Origin: an uncultured Bacilli bacterium
GTDB taxonomy: Bacteria > Bacillota_I > Bacilli_A > RF39 > UBA660
Length of the DNA stretch: 64,000 bases
Assembly (NCBI GenBank): GCA_934086935.1
Contig: CAKOIQ010000002.1
Span: 24,394-88,393 of the forward strand
Direction of reading: 5' to 3'
Part shown: positions 36,857 to 44,974 of the stretch, one piece after another
Layout of the letters: every line of letters starts with the position of its first letter
Numbering within the stretch: the first letter of the stretch is position 1
The notes under the pieces: model-generated
What the model saw: only the letters and a program-made list of their open reading frames with translations
Databases searched by the model: none
What the model was told of the DNA's origin: nothing
Program-made: the position numbers and the translations under genes

Positions 36857-38209
36857 ATGGATGTTAAACCTGTGATTCCAAGCATAAATGAAGTATCCTT
36901 TGATGCAAAGCAATTAACTACATCAAATGCTAACCTTGTCTCTTTTAATTATGAAGATACTCCTATTACGGATATTGTTAATACAATTATTTTAGATGCA
37001 ATTAAAAATAAGGCTTCAGATATTCACTTTGACCCTTCTGATGATGGTTTAAGGATAAGAATGCGTATTGATGGTAAATTATCTGATTATAGTCATGTTC
37101 CTTTATATGTTCAAAAGAATATGATTACTCGTATTAAGATTATTTCTGGTATGAATATTACAGAATCAAGAATTCCTCAAGATGGTGCTATTAAGAATAG
37201 TTTAGATAATATTGATGTTGATTTACGTGTTTCTTGTTTACCTACTAATTTAGGGGAAAAAGTTGTTATTCGTGTTTTAGATTATAAGATGTCTTCAGCC
37301 GGTATTGAAGAATTGGATTTTAGTAAAGAAAATTTAGCTAAAGTTAATAAAATGATTAGTTTACCTAATGGTATTATATTAGTTACTGGTGCAACTGGTA
37401 CAGGTAAATCAACAACTGTATACTCTATTTTACAAAAGTTAAATACAGAAGATAGAAATATTATTACCGTAGAAGATCCGATAGAAATGAATATTGATGG
37501 TATTAATCAAGTTCAGGTTATTCCAGAAATTGGACTTACTTTTGCGAGTGCTTTAAGAAGTATTTTACGTCAGGACCCGGATATTGTAATGATCGGAGAA
37601 ATTCGTGATGATGAAACAGCACGTATTGCAGTTAGAGCTTCTATTACTGGTCACTTAGTATTATCTACAATCCATACTAATGACTCTTTAAGTACAATTG
37701 AACGTTTAACGGATATGGAAGTTGAAAGATATTTATTAGGTGCAGCTTTATCTGGTATTATTTCCCAGAAATTAGCTAGAAGATTATGTAAGAAATGTCG
37801 AGTTGTTAGACCTACTACTGATTATGAAAAGAAAGTGTTTAAACAAGCTTTAAATATGGACGTTAATGAAATATATGAACCTAAGGGTTGTGATGCTTGT
37901 CATCAAGGTTATAGTGGTCGTATTGCTATTCATGAGGTTTTACTTATTAATCAAGAGATTAAAGATGCGATTGTTAGAAATGATGACAAAGCTAAACTTA
38001 GACATTTAGTATACTCTTCTGGTACAACAACAATGCTTCAAGATGGTTTAAATAAAGTTGTTAGTGGTGAAACTTCTTTTGAAGAAATTATTAAACTTAT
38101 TGATTTAGAAGATGATTTGGGTACAAATACTAATTTAGGTTTAAAAGAAACTTTAAATAATAGTAAAGTTGTTAATAGTAACAGCAATATTGAAACTTTA
38201 GATATATAA
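36857..38209 (+). CDS. PilB/GspE-type pilus assembly ATPase
   Basis: A 450-aa secretion ATPase of the PilB/GspE/ComGA group that would power pilin polymerisation at the membrane. Walker A GATGTGKS is at 178-185, preceded by the N2 domain (SDIHFDPSDDGLRIRMRIDGKL) and followed by the Asp box (VEDPIEMNIDGINQVQV), Walker B region (ALRSILRQDPDIVMIGEIRDDETA) and His box (GHLVLSTIHTNDS). The tetracysteine zinc site is present (LCKKCR ... GCDACHQG). It lacks the N1 domain of full-length PilB. It stands alone, away from the prepilin at 7.6 kb and with no platform or other com genes nearby. Confidence 0.93.
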   Translation: MDVKPVIPSINEVSFDAKQLTTSNANLVSFNYEDTPITDIVNTIILDAIKNKASDIHFDPSDDGLRIRMRIDGKLSDYSHVPLYVQKNMITRIKIISGMNITESRIPQDGAIKNSLDNIDVDLRVSCLPTNLGEKVVIRVLDYKMSSAGIEELDFSKENLAKVNKMISLPNGIILVTGATGTGKSTTVYSILQKLNTEDRNIITVEDPIEMNIDGINQVQVIPEIGLTFASALRSILRQDPDIVMIGEIRDDETARIAVRASITGHLVLSTIHTNDSLSTIERLTDMEVERYLLGAALSGIISQKLARRLCKKCRVVRPTTDYEKKVFKQALNMDVNEIYEPKGCDACHQGYSGRIAIHEVLLINQEIKDAIVRNDDKAKLRHLVYSSGTTTMLQDGLNKVVSGETSFEEIIKLIDLEDDLGTNTNLGLKETLNNSKVVNSNSNIETLDI

Positions 38210-38242
38210 AAAAAAGAGATTTTTAATTAAATCTCTTTTTTG
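38208..38242. terminator. Bidirectional terminator between pilB and the beta-helix gene
   Basis: AAAAAAGAGATTT/AAATCTCTTTTTT hairpin with T-runs on both strands, shared by the convergent genes. Confidence 0.88.
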
Positions 38243-39211
38243 ATACTACTAAATATGTTCCTAATGTTAAACTTGAAATCATTGTGATTACTGTAGTATA
38301 AGAATTACTTTCTTCTACTCCAGTGTAAGGTTTATCTTCAATTGTTACAGTTGGATTTTCTCCGGCTCCTTGGCCTTTAACGAATTGATAAACATATACT
38401 ACTTCAATATCTTCTTTAAAATATGTTCCTTCAGCTAATTCTTTATCAGTATCGATTTCAACATATTTAGCTTTAATTGAATTTGATTCTGTAACTTTTA
38501 ATTCATTTAATGGGTTGATACTAATCGTATCGGCTGTTCCATGAGCATTCCATCTATTGTTTTCACCATCAAGATACCAACCATCAACTGTATCTTTACA
38601 TGATATATTCCATGATGATGTTTTTCCTAAGTTTAATTTAATACCTAGTTTACCATGGCCACTTGTGTAAATGTCATCAGCATATTTTGATGCATTGTTG
38701 TTATAGATTGCAGCGTTTACTGTTGCAACTATTTCTTCGTTTACTGTTGTGTATGAATCGATGTATAATCCACCACCGATTGCACTATTATTATCTTTTA
38801 TTACTACTTCATCACTAATAGTAATTATTTTACCTCTATTATTGGCTTTAATATATACACCACCACCTGGGCATACAGTTTTTTTAGTACCTTTAGCACT
38901 ATTAATAGCAATACCTGCATCCCTAGCGACCATTTTTTGATTGTTTGTAATTTTACCATTTGTGATGGTTAATGATGCACTATTTGCATTTGTAATAGCT
39001 ACTGTGATAGTACTTTTATTTCCTATTTAATGACAACATTTTCAGTAAAATCAGTTAATAATGTAACTGTTTCTCCTTCTTTTGCAGCATTTAATGCTTC
39101 TTCTAGAGTGTCGTAATTTGTGCCAGCAACTGAAGCAGCACTTTCAGCAGCTTTTACGTTAGTGATGAATAATGAAAAAGCAGCTAATACGACTAATAAG
39201 AATTTTTTCAT
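38223..39211 (-). pseudogene. Frameshifted beta-helix surface protein
   Basis: Two frames belong to one gene. Codons 1-62 (39211-39023) encode a signal peptide (MKKFLLVVLAAFSLFITNVK) and the start of a pectate-lyase-like domain (TNYDTLEEALNAAKEGETVT), then hit TAG at 39023-39025. The reading continues at once in another frame (IGNKSTITVAITNANSA...) and runs to 38223, with beta-helix strands (VCPGGGVYIKANNRGKIITI; NNSAIGGGLYIDSYTT) and a C-terminal transmembrane helix plus KKRFN tail as in sortase substrates. Adding one A to the AAA at 39026-39028 restores a single frame of about 329 codons. A clear LPxTG is not seen; the region before the helix reads DKPYTGVEESNSY. It lies next to a sortase gene (4-base overlap). 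Confidence 0.75.
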
Positions 39212-39927
39212 TTTGCCATATCCTCCTTCTCTTTGGTAGCAGTAATTATTAAGTAATTACCTCCATCCTTTAATAAACATGTTTGAAGAATTAATATATC
39301 TTCATCCATTGTTATGGCCTTTCTTGTATCATAGATAGCACCTTTTTTTAAATTTGAAATATGCTCATTCCATGATGATTTATTAACATCTATTTTCATG
39401 TGTTCATCTGATTTAGTTCGATTTACAATTTGAATTTTGTACTTACTTATACCAGATGAAGTTGTTAGATATATTTCATCATTGTTTTTAGTAAATTCTG
39501 AATCTTTATATTTAACTAAATCTTTAAATGGAACATCATATTTATTTGAATTGTGTCCGTAGATATTTATTTGTTTATCATTAAAAGTATTACGATAATC
39601 CATGAAAATAGCACCTAATTTACTCTTTTCTCTCTTTATGGTATGAGATAAATAATAAGTATTATTAGTGGTTTGAACAAAGGCATGATTGATATCTGTA
39701 CCTGGGATTCTTATAGTTCCAATTATGTCATTATTTTGATATTCACTTTTTAAATTATTGATTATTTCTTCTGGGGTTTCTTTTTTGGTTGTAATAACTG
39801 CCCCTTCTAATGCAATTAGTTCTTGCTTTTGATCATCTTTATAATCACCATAAATTTGATATGATGAATATATAAAAGTAAATAGGCATAAAATTATTAG
39901 TAAATAATATACTATTTTATTTTTCAT
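39208..39927 (-). CDS. Class B-like sortase lacking the catalytic arginine
   Basis: A 239-aa sortase-fold protein with an N-terminal membrane anchor (about 5-23). The catalytic His125 (NIYGHNSNKYDVPFKDL) and Cys217 (ILILQTCLLKDGG) are present. The essential Arg that should follow the Cys is missing: the strand reads GGNYLIITATKEKED and no Arg occurs after the Cys. The general shape (DINHAFVQTTNNTYYLSH, GAIFMDYRN) is that of SrtB-type enzymes that attach or polymerise surface proteins. Its TGA stop overlaps the ATG of the frameshifted beta-helix gene, its likely substrate. Confidence 0.8.
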   Translation of the reverse strand: MKNKIVYYLLIILCLFTFIYSSYQIYGDYKDDQKQELIALEGAVITTKKETPEEIINNLKSEYQNNDIIGTIRIPGTDINHAFVQTTNNTYYLSHTIKREKSKLGAIFMDYRNTFNDKQINIYGHNSNKYDVPFKDLVKYKDSEFTKNNDEIYLTTSSGISKYKIQIVNRTKSDEHMKIDVNKSSWNEHISNLKKGAIYDTRKAITMDEDILILQTCLLKDGGNYLIITATKEKEDMAK

Positions 39928-39975
39928 ATAAGTACCCCCTATACTTAATATGATTATGCGTTTGTGGTTAGTTAT

Positions 39976-40002
39976 ACTATACTAATTTTAATTTTTTGTC
40001 AA
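39976..40002 (-). promoter_or_regulatory. Possible promoter of the sortase operon
   Basis: TTGACA (39997-40002) and TATAGT (39976-39981) on the minus strand, but with a short 15-base spacer. The hexamers are good; the spacing is poor. Confidence 0.4.
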
Positions 40003-40033
40003 CAAATATCGACTTTTTGCACGATTATAAGCA

Positions 40034-40057
40034 TAAAAAAAGTGCTTGATGCACTTA
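40034..40057 (-). terminator. Terminator after the thioredoxin-like gene
   Basis: AAGTGC/GCACTT hairpin with T7 on the minus strand, at the stop codon. Confidence 0.85.
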
Positions 40058-40741
40058 TTTTAATTTTTTGAAATAATTCTCATAAATTTTACTTAATTCA
40101 GACTTTTCTTTTTCATTCATTTGAGTGAAACCATTACCGTTAGCTCTTTCTTGGAATGCTGGGAATGATTCGTAAGTTCCAACTACTTTGCCATCTTTTA
40201 CAAAGATTACTAAAGGAACATAAATTCTTTTAATATCTTTATTTTTTAAGCCTTCGTATTCTCTCAAATTATCCTTTAATAAATCAACTAATTTTAAGTA
40301 GTCTTCAGTTCCTTCTTTTTCAGTTTTAATTTTACCTTTTTTAGTTAAAGATAGGACATTCCGATCATCTTTAATGTTTAAGTAATAGATTGTTTTAACT
40401 TTTGATTTTAAAGCAGTATCTATTAAAACAGGAACAATATTACGACACCAAGGACATTCTGGAAAACCTAAATAGATAATACCAGTACCATTATCTAATA
40501 TTTTAAAGATTTCTTCATATGATGAATATTTAATAGGATTATTTTTAGGAATATCTAAACTTGAATAAGTTAACTCATCTGATATTTTTTTACCATTTAC
40601 ACTTTCGTAGTCTTCTTTAAATTTTAATGAGTCTTCAGTAACTAGTTCTTTGTTTTTATTATTTATGATAAAGAATGTTAGTAAGCCTCCAAATAAAAGT
40701 AATATTAATATTAAGATAATTATTTTTGTTTTCTTTTTCAT
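40055..40741 (-). CDS. Membrane-anchored thioredoxin-like protein (CPWC)
   Basis: A 228-aa protein with an N-terminal transmembrane anchor (about 6-26) and a thioredoxin-type domain facing outside. The redox motif CPWC is at 96-99 in GIIYLGFPECPWCRNIVPVL, and the cis-Pro region is near RIYVPLVIFVKDGKVVG. It could reduce or form disulfides in exported proteins; several exported proteins in this window contain Cys pairs. It lies alone between the sortase operon and tsf. Confidence 0.8.
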   Translation of the reverse strand: MKKKTKIIILILILLLFGGLLTFFIINNKNKELVTEDSLKFKEDYESVNGKKISDELTYSSLDIPKNNPIKYSSYEEIFKILDNGTGIIYLGFPECPWCRNIVPVLIDTALKSKVKTIYYLNIKDDRNVLSLTKKGKIKTEKEGTEDYLKLVDLLKDNLREYEGLKNKDIKRIYVPLVIFVKDGKVVGTYESFPAFQERANGNGFTQMNEKEKSELSKIYENYFKKLK

Positions 40742-40794
40742 TTTGTTAATCCTTTCATATTAATATATTATAGTAATATTTACGATAAATCAAT

Positions 40795-40827
40795 AAAAAA
40801 AAACTCAATTTGTGGTTGAGTTTTATT
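40795..40827 (-). terminator. Terminator after rpsB-tsf
   Basis: AAAACTCAA/TTGAGTTTT hairpin with T9 on the minus strand. Confidence 0.88.
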
Positions 40828-41692
40828 TTATTTGATTCATAACTTCTTCAGCAAAATTGTCATTACGTTTTTCCATTCCTTCTCCAACTTCAAAACGAAT
40901 CATTTTTTCAACTTTACCTCCGTTATTTTTAACATATGTTGCTACGTCGATGTCGCCATCTTTAATAAATGCTTGATGAACTAAGCAGATTTCTTTAAAG
41001 AATTTTTTAATTCTGCCTTCTACCATTTTTTCAGCTATTTCAGCAGGTTTTCCTTCATTAATAGCTTGTTCTTTAAAAATGTTTCTTTCTCTTTCAATTC
41101 TTTCTTCAGGAATTTCATCTTCTGTAACATATTCTGGTTTCATAGCAGCTGCTTGCATAGCTACATCTTTAGCTACTTCGACACTTGCACCTTCTAATAC
41201 TGTTAATACAGCAATTTTTCCACCCATATGTAAGTAAGAACCAAATGTTTCACTATCTGTTTTAGTAACTACTTCAATTCTTCTTAAAGATAATTTTTCA
41301 CCAATTTTAGCTGTTTTAGCAACGATTAAATCATTAACTGTTCCTTCAGCTGTTGGTAAATTTAAAGCTTCTTCTACAGTAGTTGCATCTGATTTTAAGA
41401 TAGCTTCCCCAATTGTATCTAACATAGATGTAAATTCTTCATTTTTAGAAACGAAATCTGTTTCACTGTTAACTTCTAAGATAACAGCTTTATTACCATC
41501 AATATAAACGTTTGCTAATCCTTCTGCAGCAATTCTTGATTCTTTTTTGGCAGCTTTTGCAATACCTTTTTCTCTTAGGTAATCAATAGCAGCTTCCATA
41601 TTTCCATTAGTTTCAGTTAAGGCTTTTTTGCAGTCCATCATTCCTGCACCGGTTTTTGCTCTTAATTCAGCAACACTTTTAGCATCTATCAT
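40823..41692 (-). CDS. tsf: Translation elongation factor Ts
   Basis: A 289-aa EF-Ts, the nucleotide exchange factor of EF-Tu. The N-terminal module has AKSVAELRAKTGAGMMDCKK; the core contains NSETDFVSKNEEF and the C-terminal subdomain IKDGDIDVATYVKNNGGKVE. It follows rpsB by 14 bases, the universal bacterial pair. Confidence 0.98.
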   Translation of the reverse strand: MIDAKSVAELRAKTGAGMMDCKKALTETNGNMEAAIDYLREKGIAKAAKKESRIAAEGLANVYIDGNKAVILEVNSETDFVSKNEEFTSMLDTIGEAILKSDATTVEEALNLPTAEGTVNDLIVAKTAKIGEKLSLRRIEVVTKTDSETFGSYLHMGGKIAVLTVLEGASVEVAKDVAMQAAAMKPEYVTEDEIPEERIERERNIFKEQAINEGKPAEIAEKMVEGRIKKFFKEICLVHQAFIKDGDIDVATYVKNNGGKVEKMIRFEVGEGMEKRNDNFAEEVMNQIK

Positions 41693-41706
41693 ATATATTC
41701 CTCCAA

Positions 41707-42639
41707 TTATTTTAATGCAGTTAATAATTCTTCTTTTTTCATTGAAGAATAACCTTTAACACCACGTTTTTTAGCAATAGCTTTTAATTCTACTAAAGTT
41801 TTAATAGTTAAATCTTCATCTTCAACTGATTTTTCTTCTTTAATAGCTTCTTTTGTTTCTTCTTTGTCTAAACTTTCAACAAATACTTCTTTTACGCTTT
41901 TAGCTTCTTTATGTTCCTTTTTAGGTTTTTCTTCTTCTGTAACGTAATCTACAATTGGTAATCCTTTAGCTTCACAAATAGCATTAGTTAATACTCCTAA
42001 AACTACTTTAACACTTCTTACAGCATCATCATTACCAGGGATTACAAAGTCTACATCATCTGGATCACAGTTTGTATCTACTAATCCGAATACTGGAATA
42101 TTTAATTTTCTAGCTTCTCTAATAGCGTTGATTTCTTTTTTAGGATCAACAATAATTAAAGCGCTTGGTAATTTTTCCATATTACGGATTCCACATAATA
42201 CTTTATTTAATTTGTCATATTCTTTTTTAAGTCCGATAACTTCTTTTTTAGGTAATACTTCAAATGTTCCATCAGCTTCCATTTTTTCGATTTCTTCTAA
42301 TCTCTTAATTCTCTTTCTGATAGTTCTGAAGTTTGTAAGTGTTCCACCTAACCATCTTTCTACAACATAGAAAGATTCACTTCTTTCTGCTTCTTCTTTA
42401 GATGCTTCAACAGCTTGTTTTTTAGTTCCAACAAATAGGAAGCTTCCTCCATTTTCAGCAATTTTCTTAATTTCAGCATATGCAGTCTCAATGCATGATG
42501 CAGTTTTTTCTAGATCGATAATATAAATATCATCTCTAGATGTAAAGATGTATTCCTTCATTTTAGGATTCCATCTTTTTGTTTGATGTCCGAAATGAAC
42601 ACCTGCTTCTAATAAGTAACTCATAGAAACAACAGCCAT
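41707..42639 (-). CDS. rpsB: 30S ribosomal protein S2 with a C-terminal SAP/Rho-N-like extension
   Basis: A 310-aa S2. The conserved core starts [20 protein letters not shown] and includes [24 protein letters not shown] and [20 protein letters not shown] segments. After about residue 230 there is an extra acidic linker ([19 protein letters not shown]) and a final module [20 protein letters not shown] that looks like a SAP or Rho N-terminal helical domain, which bind nucleic acids. Normal S2 ends near 230-250 residues. The ATG at 42639 was chosen by homology over a GTG at 42648 lying next to the ribosome site. Confidence 0.96.
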   Translation of the reverse strand: MAVVSMSYLLEAGVHFGHQTKRWNPKMKEYIFTSRDDIYIIDLEKTASCIETAYAEIKKIAENGGSFLFVGTKKQAVEASKEEAERSESFYVVERWLGGTLTNFRTIRKRIKRLEEIEKMEADGTFEVLPKKEVIGLKKEYDKLNKVLCGIRNMEKLPSALIIVDPKKEINAIREARKLNIPVFGLVDTNCDPDDVDFVIPGNDDAVRSVKVVLGVLTNAICEAKGLPIVDYVTEEEKPKKEHKEAKSVKEVFVESLDKEETKEAIKEEKSVEDEDLTIKTLVELKAIAKKRGVKGYSSMKKEELLTALK

Positions 42640-42649
42640 AATTCTCACA

Positions 42650-42745
42650 ATCCTTTCGTTATTTACCCTTAAACGTCTTCTTTAATTACCAACACTTGGC
42701 CACTAGGCAACTAAATCAGTTTAAGTACATATTGGTTATAAAACC
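42650..42745 (-). promoter_or_regulatory. Possible structured 5' leader of rpsB
   Basis: About 100 bases between the promoter and rpsB. They include GCCTAGTGGCCAAGTGTTGGT and are GC-richer than other intergenic DNA here. Such leaders often carry autoregulatory sites for S2. No family was recognised; this is a suggestion from length and composition. Confidence 0.4.
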
Positions 42746-42751
42746 TCCTAT

Positions 42752-42780
42752 ATATTAACAAATTTTATGAATTTGCGCAA
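42752..42780 (-). promoter_or_regulatory. rpsB-tsf promoter
   Basis: TTGCGC (42775-42780), a 17-base spacer and TAATAT (42752-42757) on the minus strand. Confidence 0.6.
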
Positions 42781-42789
42781 GAATAATCA

Positions 42790-42813
42790 CAAAAAAGAGC
42801 TTTAATTAAGCTA
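42790..42813 (-). terminator. Terminator of the nonsense-interrupted gene
   Basis: AGCTT/AAGCT hairpin with TTTTTT on the minus strand at the stop codon of the 42811-43212 gene. Confidence 0.65.
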
Positions 42814-43212
42814 CTTTTTAATTTTCTCGGCTTTAAAGATAAAGTCAATGTCTTGAATATTTAAATTTATTTTTTTGATATTGTAGTAAATTATTAAATC
42901 TTTAATGTTTTTTGTCACTTTTTCAATGTCATCTTTATTTAAATCTTCTTCATTAATAGAAATATTTAATAAACGATATTTATCTTTAATAATTTTAGGA
43001 ATATCTATTTCTTCACTGATAGCAATATTAGAAATAATATTTATTTCACTACCAAATGCATATTCAAATAAGTTAGTGATATTTTGGTCAATATCTACGA
43101 TTGTTAAATTATCTATTATTAATTTTGTTATTATAGAAGGATATTTCTAAAAGTTTAATAAGTTAGGAGTTGCAATTAATTCTGTATTATTTATAACTTG
43201 TAAATTGTTCAT
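42811..43212 (-). pseudogene. Gene of 133 codons interrupted by an in-frame TAG at codon 22
   Basis: From the ATG at 43212, with a good GGAGAG ribosome site, the frame encodes MNNLQVINNTELIATPNLLNF, then TAG at 43147-43149, and continues in the same frame for 111 more codons (KYPSIITKLIIDNLTIVDID ... KKINLNIQDIDFIFKAEKIKK) to a TAG at 42811-42813 and a terminator. Codon use after the stop is that of a real gene here. No start codon follows the first TAG closely, so the downstream part is probably untranslated unless the stop is read through. The family was not recognised. The 81-codon frame on the other strand is a shadow. Confidence 0.6.
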
Positions 43213-43309
43213 ATTAATCTCTCTCCTTTCTTTAAATAACTTACACCAATAATGTAACATAATTATATTATTTTTAAGTCAGAAAATTATAGTTATATTA
43301 AGATAATTT

Positions 43310-44332
43310 TTAGGAATATTTTATTAGTTCTTCCATTAAAATTGTTAGATAATTTCTTATTTCAGGATCAACATTTTTCATATTGGTATAGAAGTTTTTA
43401 ATATCATTAAATGAGATGGAAGTAAAATCACTTGAATATTTTTTTTCAAAACTTTTAAAGCTTGTTTCAATGGTTTTTTTAAGTTTTTCTTTATCAAGGG
43501 TTTCTAGCCCATCTGAGGTATTTTTATGAAATTGTTTACTGATAGTTGATAATTTGCCTTCAACGAAGTATTGACCAAATAGTTTCCATGAGGTTGGATA
43601 ATGTTCGTCAAAAGCATATTCATTACTTGAAACAACTTTATAGTTATCATTATAAAGTATAGTTCCAATAACTGATCCGGTAGGAATGACATTTAAAAGT
43701 TTGGACTTTAGTCTTTTAAATTTTTTACTTTCATACTCTTGTTTTTTAAATCCTGGTCCATCAAAATTACAAACTTCTTTTATTTTATTAAATTTTGAAT
43801 CAGATAGTTCCATAGCACTTGCCATTGCTAGATTACCACCTTTAGAGTGTCCAACTACATAAATATCTTTATCTATAAAAGTTATATTATCATTTAGATA
43901 TTTAATGGCTAGATTTTGAGTATAGGTTGGATACTCATACATAAGTCTAAAGTTTTCAAGCCAGCCAATTAAGGAACGATCCGTACCTTTAAAACTAATG
44001 ATTTTTTCTTTATCAGTTTTGATGATACAAGCACCAAATTGAGAGTCTTCATTTTTAACATTAATAAAGTTAGAGATAGTGATATTTTTATATCTTTTAC
44101 TAGTTTTAATTATGTTTAATATTTCAACTGCTTTAGTAGCAGTGAAACCACGAATATCCGTTTCATTTTTGGTAACATAATCAGATAACTCTTTTAAGCT
44201 TTTATTATCTTTAAATGATGGAACTGGTAAATAAACTATAATGGCTGCCATTAAATTATCAATATTATTCCATTTAACTTCATTTAATGAAGCATTACTA
44301 TAAAATTTTAAGTAATCAATTATTGTATACAT
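43310..44332 (-). CDS. DUF2974 (Mbeg1-like) alpha/beta hydrolase
   Basis: A 340-aa protein of the DUF2974 family of lipase-like hydrolases. The nucleophile elbow is GHSKGG in DIYVVGHSKGGNLAMASAME, and the region ISFKGTDRSLIGWLENFRL matches the family's (FRGTD..xxGWxEDF) motif. The protein lacks a signal peptide. The substrate is unknown. It is 11 bases downstream of the methyltransferase-like gene, probably cotranscribed. Confidence 0.85.
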   Translation of the reverse strand: MYTIIDYLKFYSNASLNEVKWNNIDNLMAAIIVYLPVPSFKDNKSLKELSDYVTKNETDIRGFTATKAVEILNIIKTSKRYKNITISNFINVKNEDSQFGACIIKTDKEKIISFKGTDRSLIGWLENFRLMYEYPTYTQNLAIKYLNDNITFIDKDIYVVGHSKGGNLAMASAMELSDSKFNKIKEVCNFDGPGFKKQEYESKKFKRLKSKLLNVIPTGSVIGTILYNDNYKVVSSNEYAFDEHYPTSWKLFGQYFVEGKLSTISKQFHKNTSDGLETLDKEKLKKTIETSFKSFEKKYSSDFTSISFNDIKNFYTNMKNVDPEIRNYLTILMEELIKYS

Positions 44333-44343
44333 TAAAACACCTC

Positions 44344-44844
44344 TTATTTATTAATTCTTTTTTTAATGGGGATGATTCTATTAACTTTCTTTTTATATTC
44401 TTCGTATTCAGAACCAAAGACCTCTTTAAGCCATTTTTCTTCAGTTAAAATCATTAATATAGTTAAAAATAAATAATATAATACTGGTAAAATTAAAAGA
44501 TAATAATTATTAGCTATTAAAATTAAACCTAAAGATAGAATGGTAAAGGCTGAATAGATAGGATTTCTTGTATAGCTATAGATATCAGTAGTTAACAGTT
44601 TATTTTTAATAATATATTTATCAATATTATCTTTAATAACAGCTTTACACCACATATAGATAGATACTATTATTAGGATTATTCCAAGCATAATTATAGA
44701 TGTTGATAATTCTTTAATGTTATAACTAGGAATGAAGTTTAAATAAGATAAAAATATAAATATTATTGTAGTTATTAAAATTATTGAAACATATAATGGT
44801 CCTACTCCATACATTGGTAAATGTTTTTTAGTTTGTTTTGTCAT
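44344..44844 (-). CDS. Isoprenylcysteine methyltransferase-like membrane protein
   Basis: A 166-aa membrane protein with four or five helices and the ICMT/PEMT-type C-terminal signature: DIYSYTRNPIYSAFTILSLG followed by the Glu pair and Tyr run EEKWLKEVFGSEYEEYKKKVNR. Such proteins methylate lipids or small molecules with S-adenosylmethionine; the bacterial substrates are mostly unknown. The ATG at 44844 has the AAGGAA ribosome site; an ATG at 44865 has none. Confidence 0.8.
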   Translation of the reverse strand: MTKQTKKHLPMYGVGPLYVSIILITTIIFIFLSYLNFIPSYNIKELSTSIIMLGIILIIVSIYMWCKAVIKDNIDKYIIKNKLLTTDIYSYTRNPIYSAFTILSLGLILIANNYYLLILPVLYYLFLTILMILTEEKWLKEVFGSEYEEYKKKVNRIIPIKKRINK

Positions 44845-44937
44845 AGTTATTTCCTTCACTTTCATAATTTATTAATTCTAATCTCAATTTATCACATACT
44901 TTAAGTTTAGATACTTATCCTTTTATAATTATATCAT

Positions 44938-44974
44938 AAAAAATACCTAGAATTAGTATTCTAAGTATTTTTTT
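44938..44974 (-). terminator. Terminator after the D,D-carboxypeptidase gene
   Basis: AAAATAC.TAGAAT/ATTCTA.GTATTTT hairpin with T-runs on both strands. Confidence 0.85.

Noticed and set aside
43147..43149. TAG as a reassigned sense codon
   Set aside because: TAG ends many intact genes here (rpmG, ylbD, parC, whiA, 49714-50133), so a genome-wide reassignment is not tenable.
42905..43150. Rightward 81-codon hydrophobic frame
   Set aside because: It lies antisense to the 42811-43212 gene, has no ribosome site, and its hydrophobicity results from the AT-rich complementary codons.
43213..43309. Possible T-box remnant before the interrupted gene
   Set aside because: It shares TTGGTGTAAGTTA with the real T-box leader, but no T-box sequence, terminator or stem I order is present; AT-rich coincidence is more likely.
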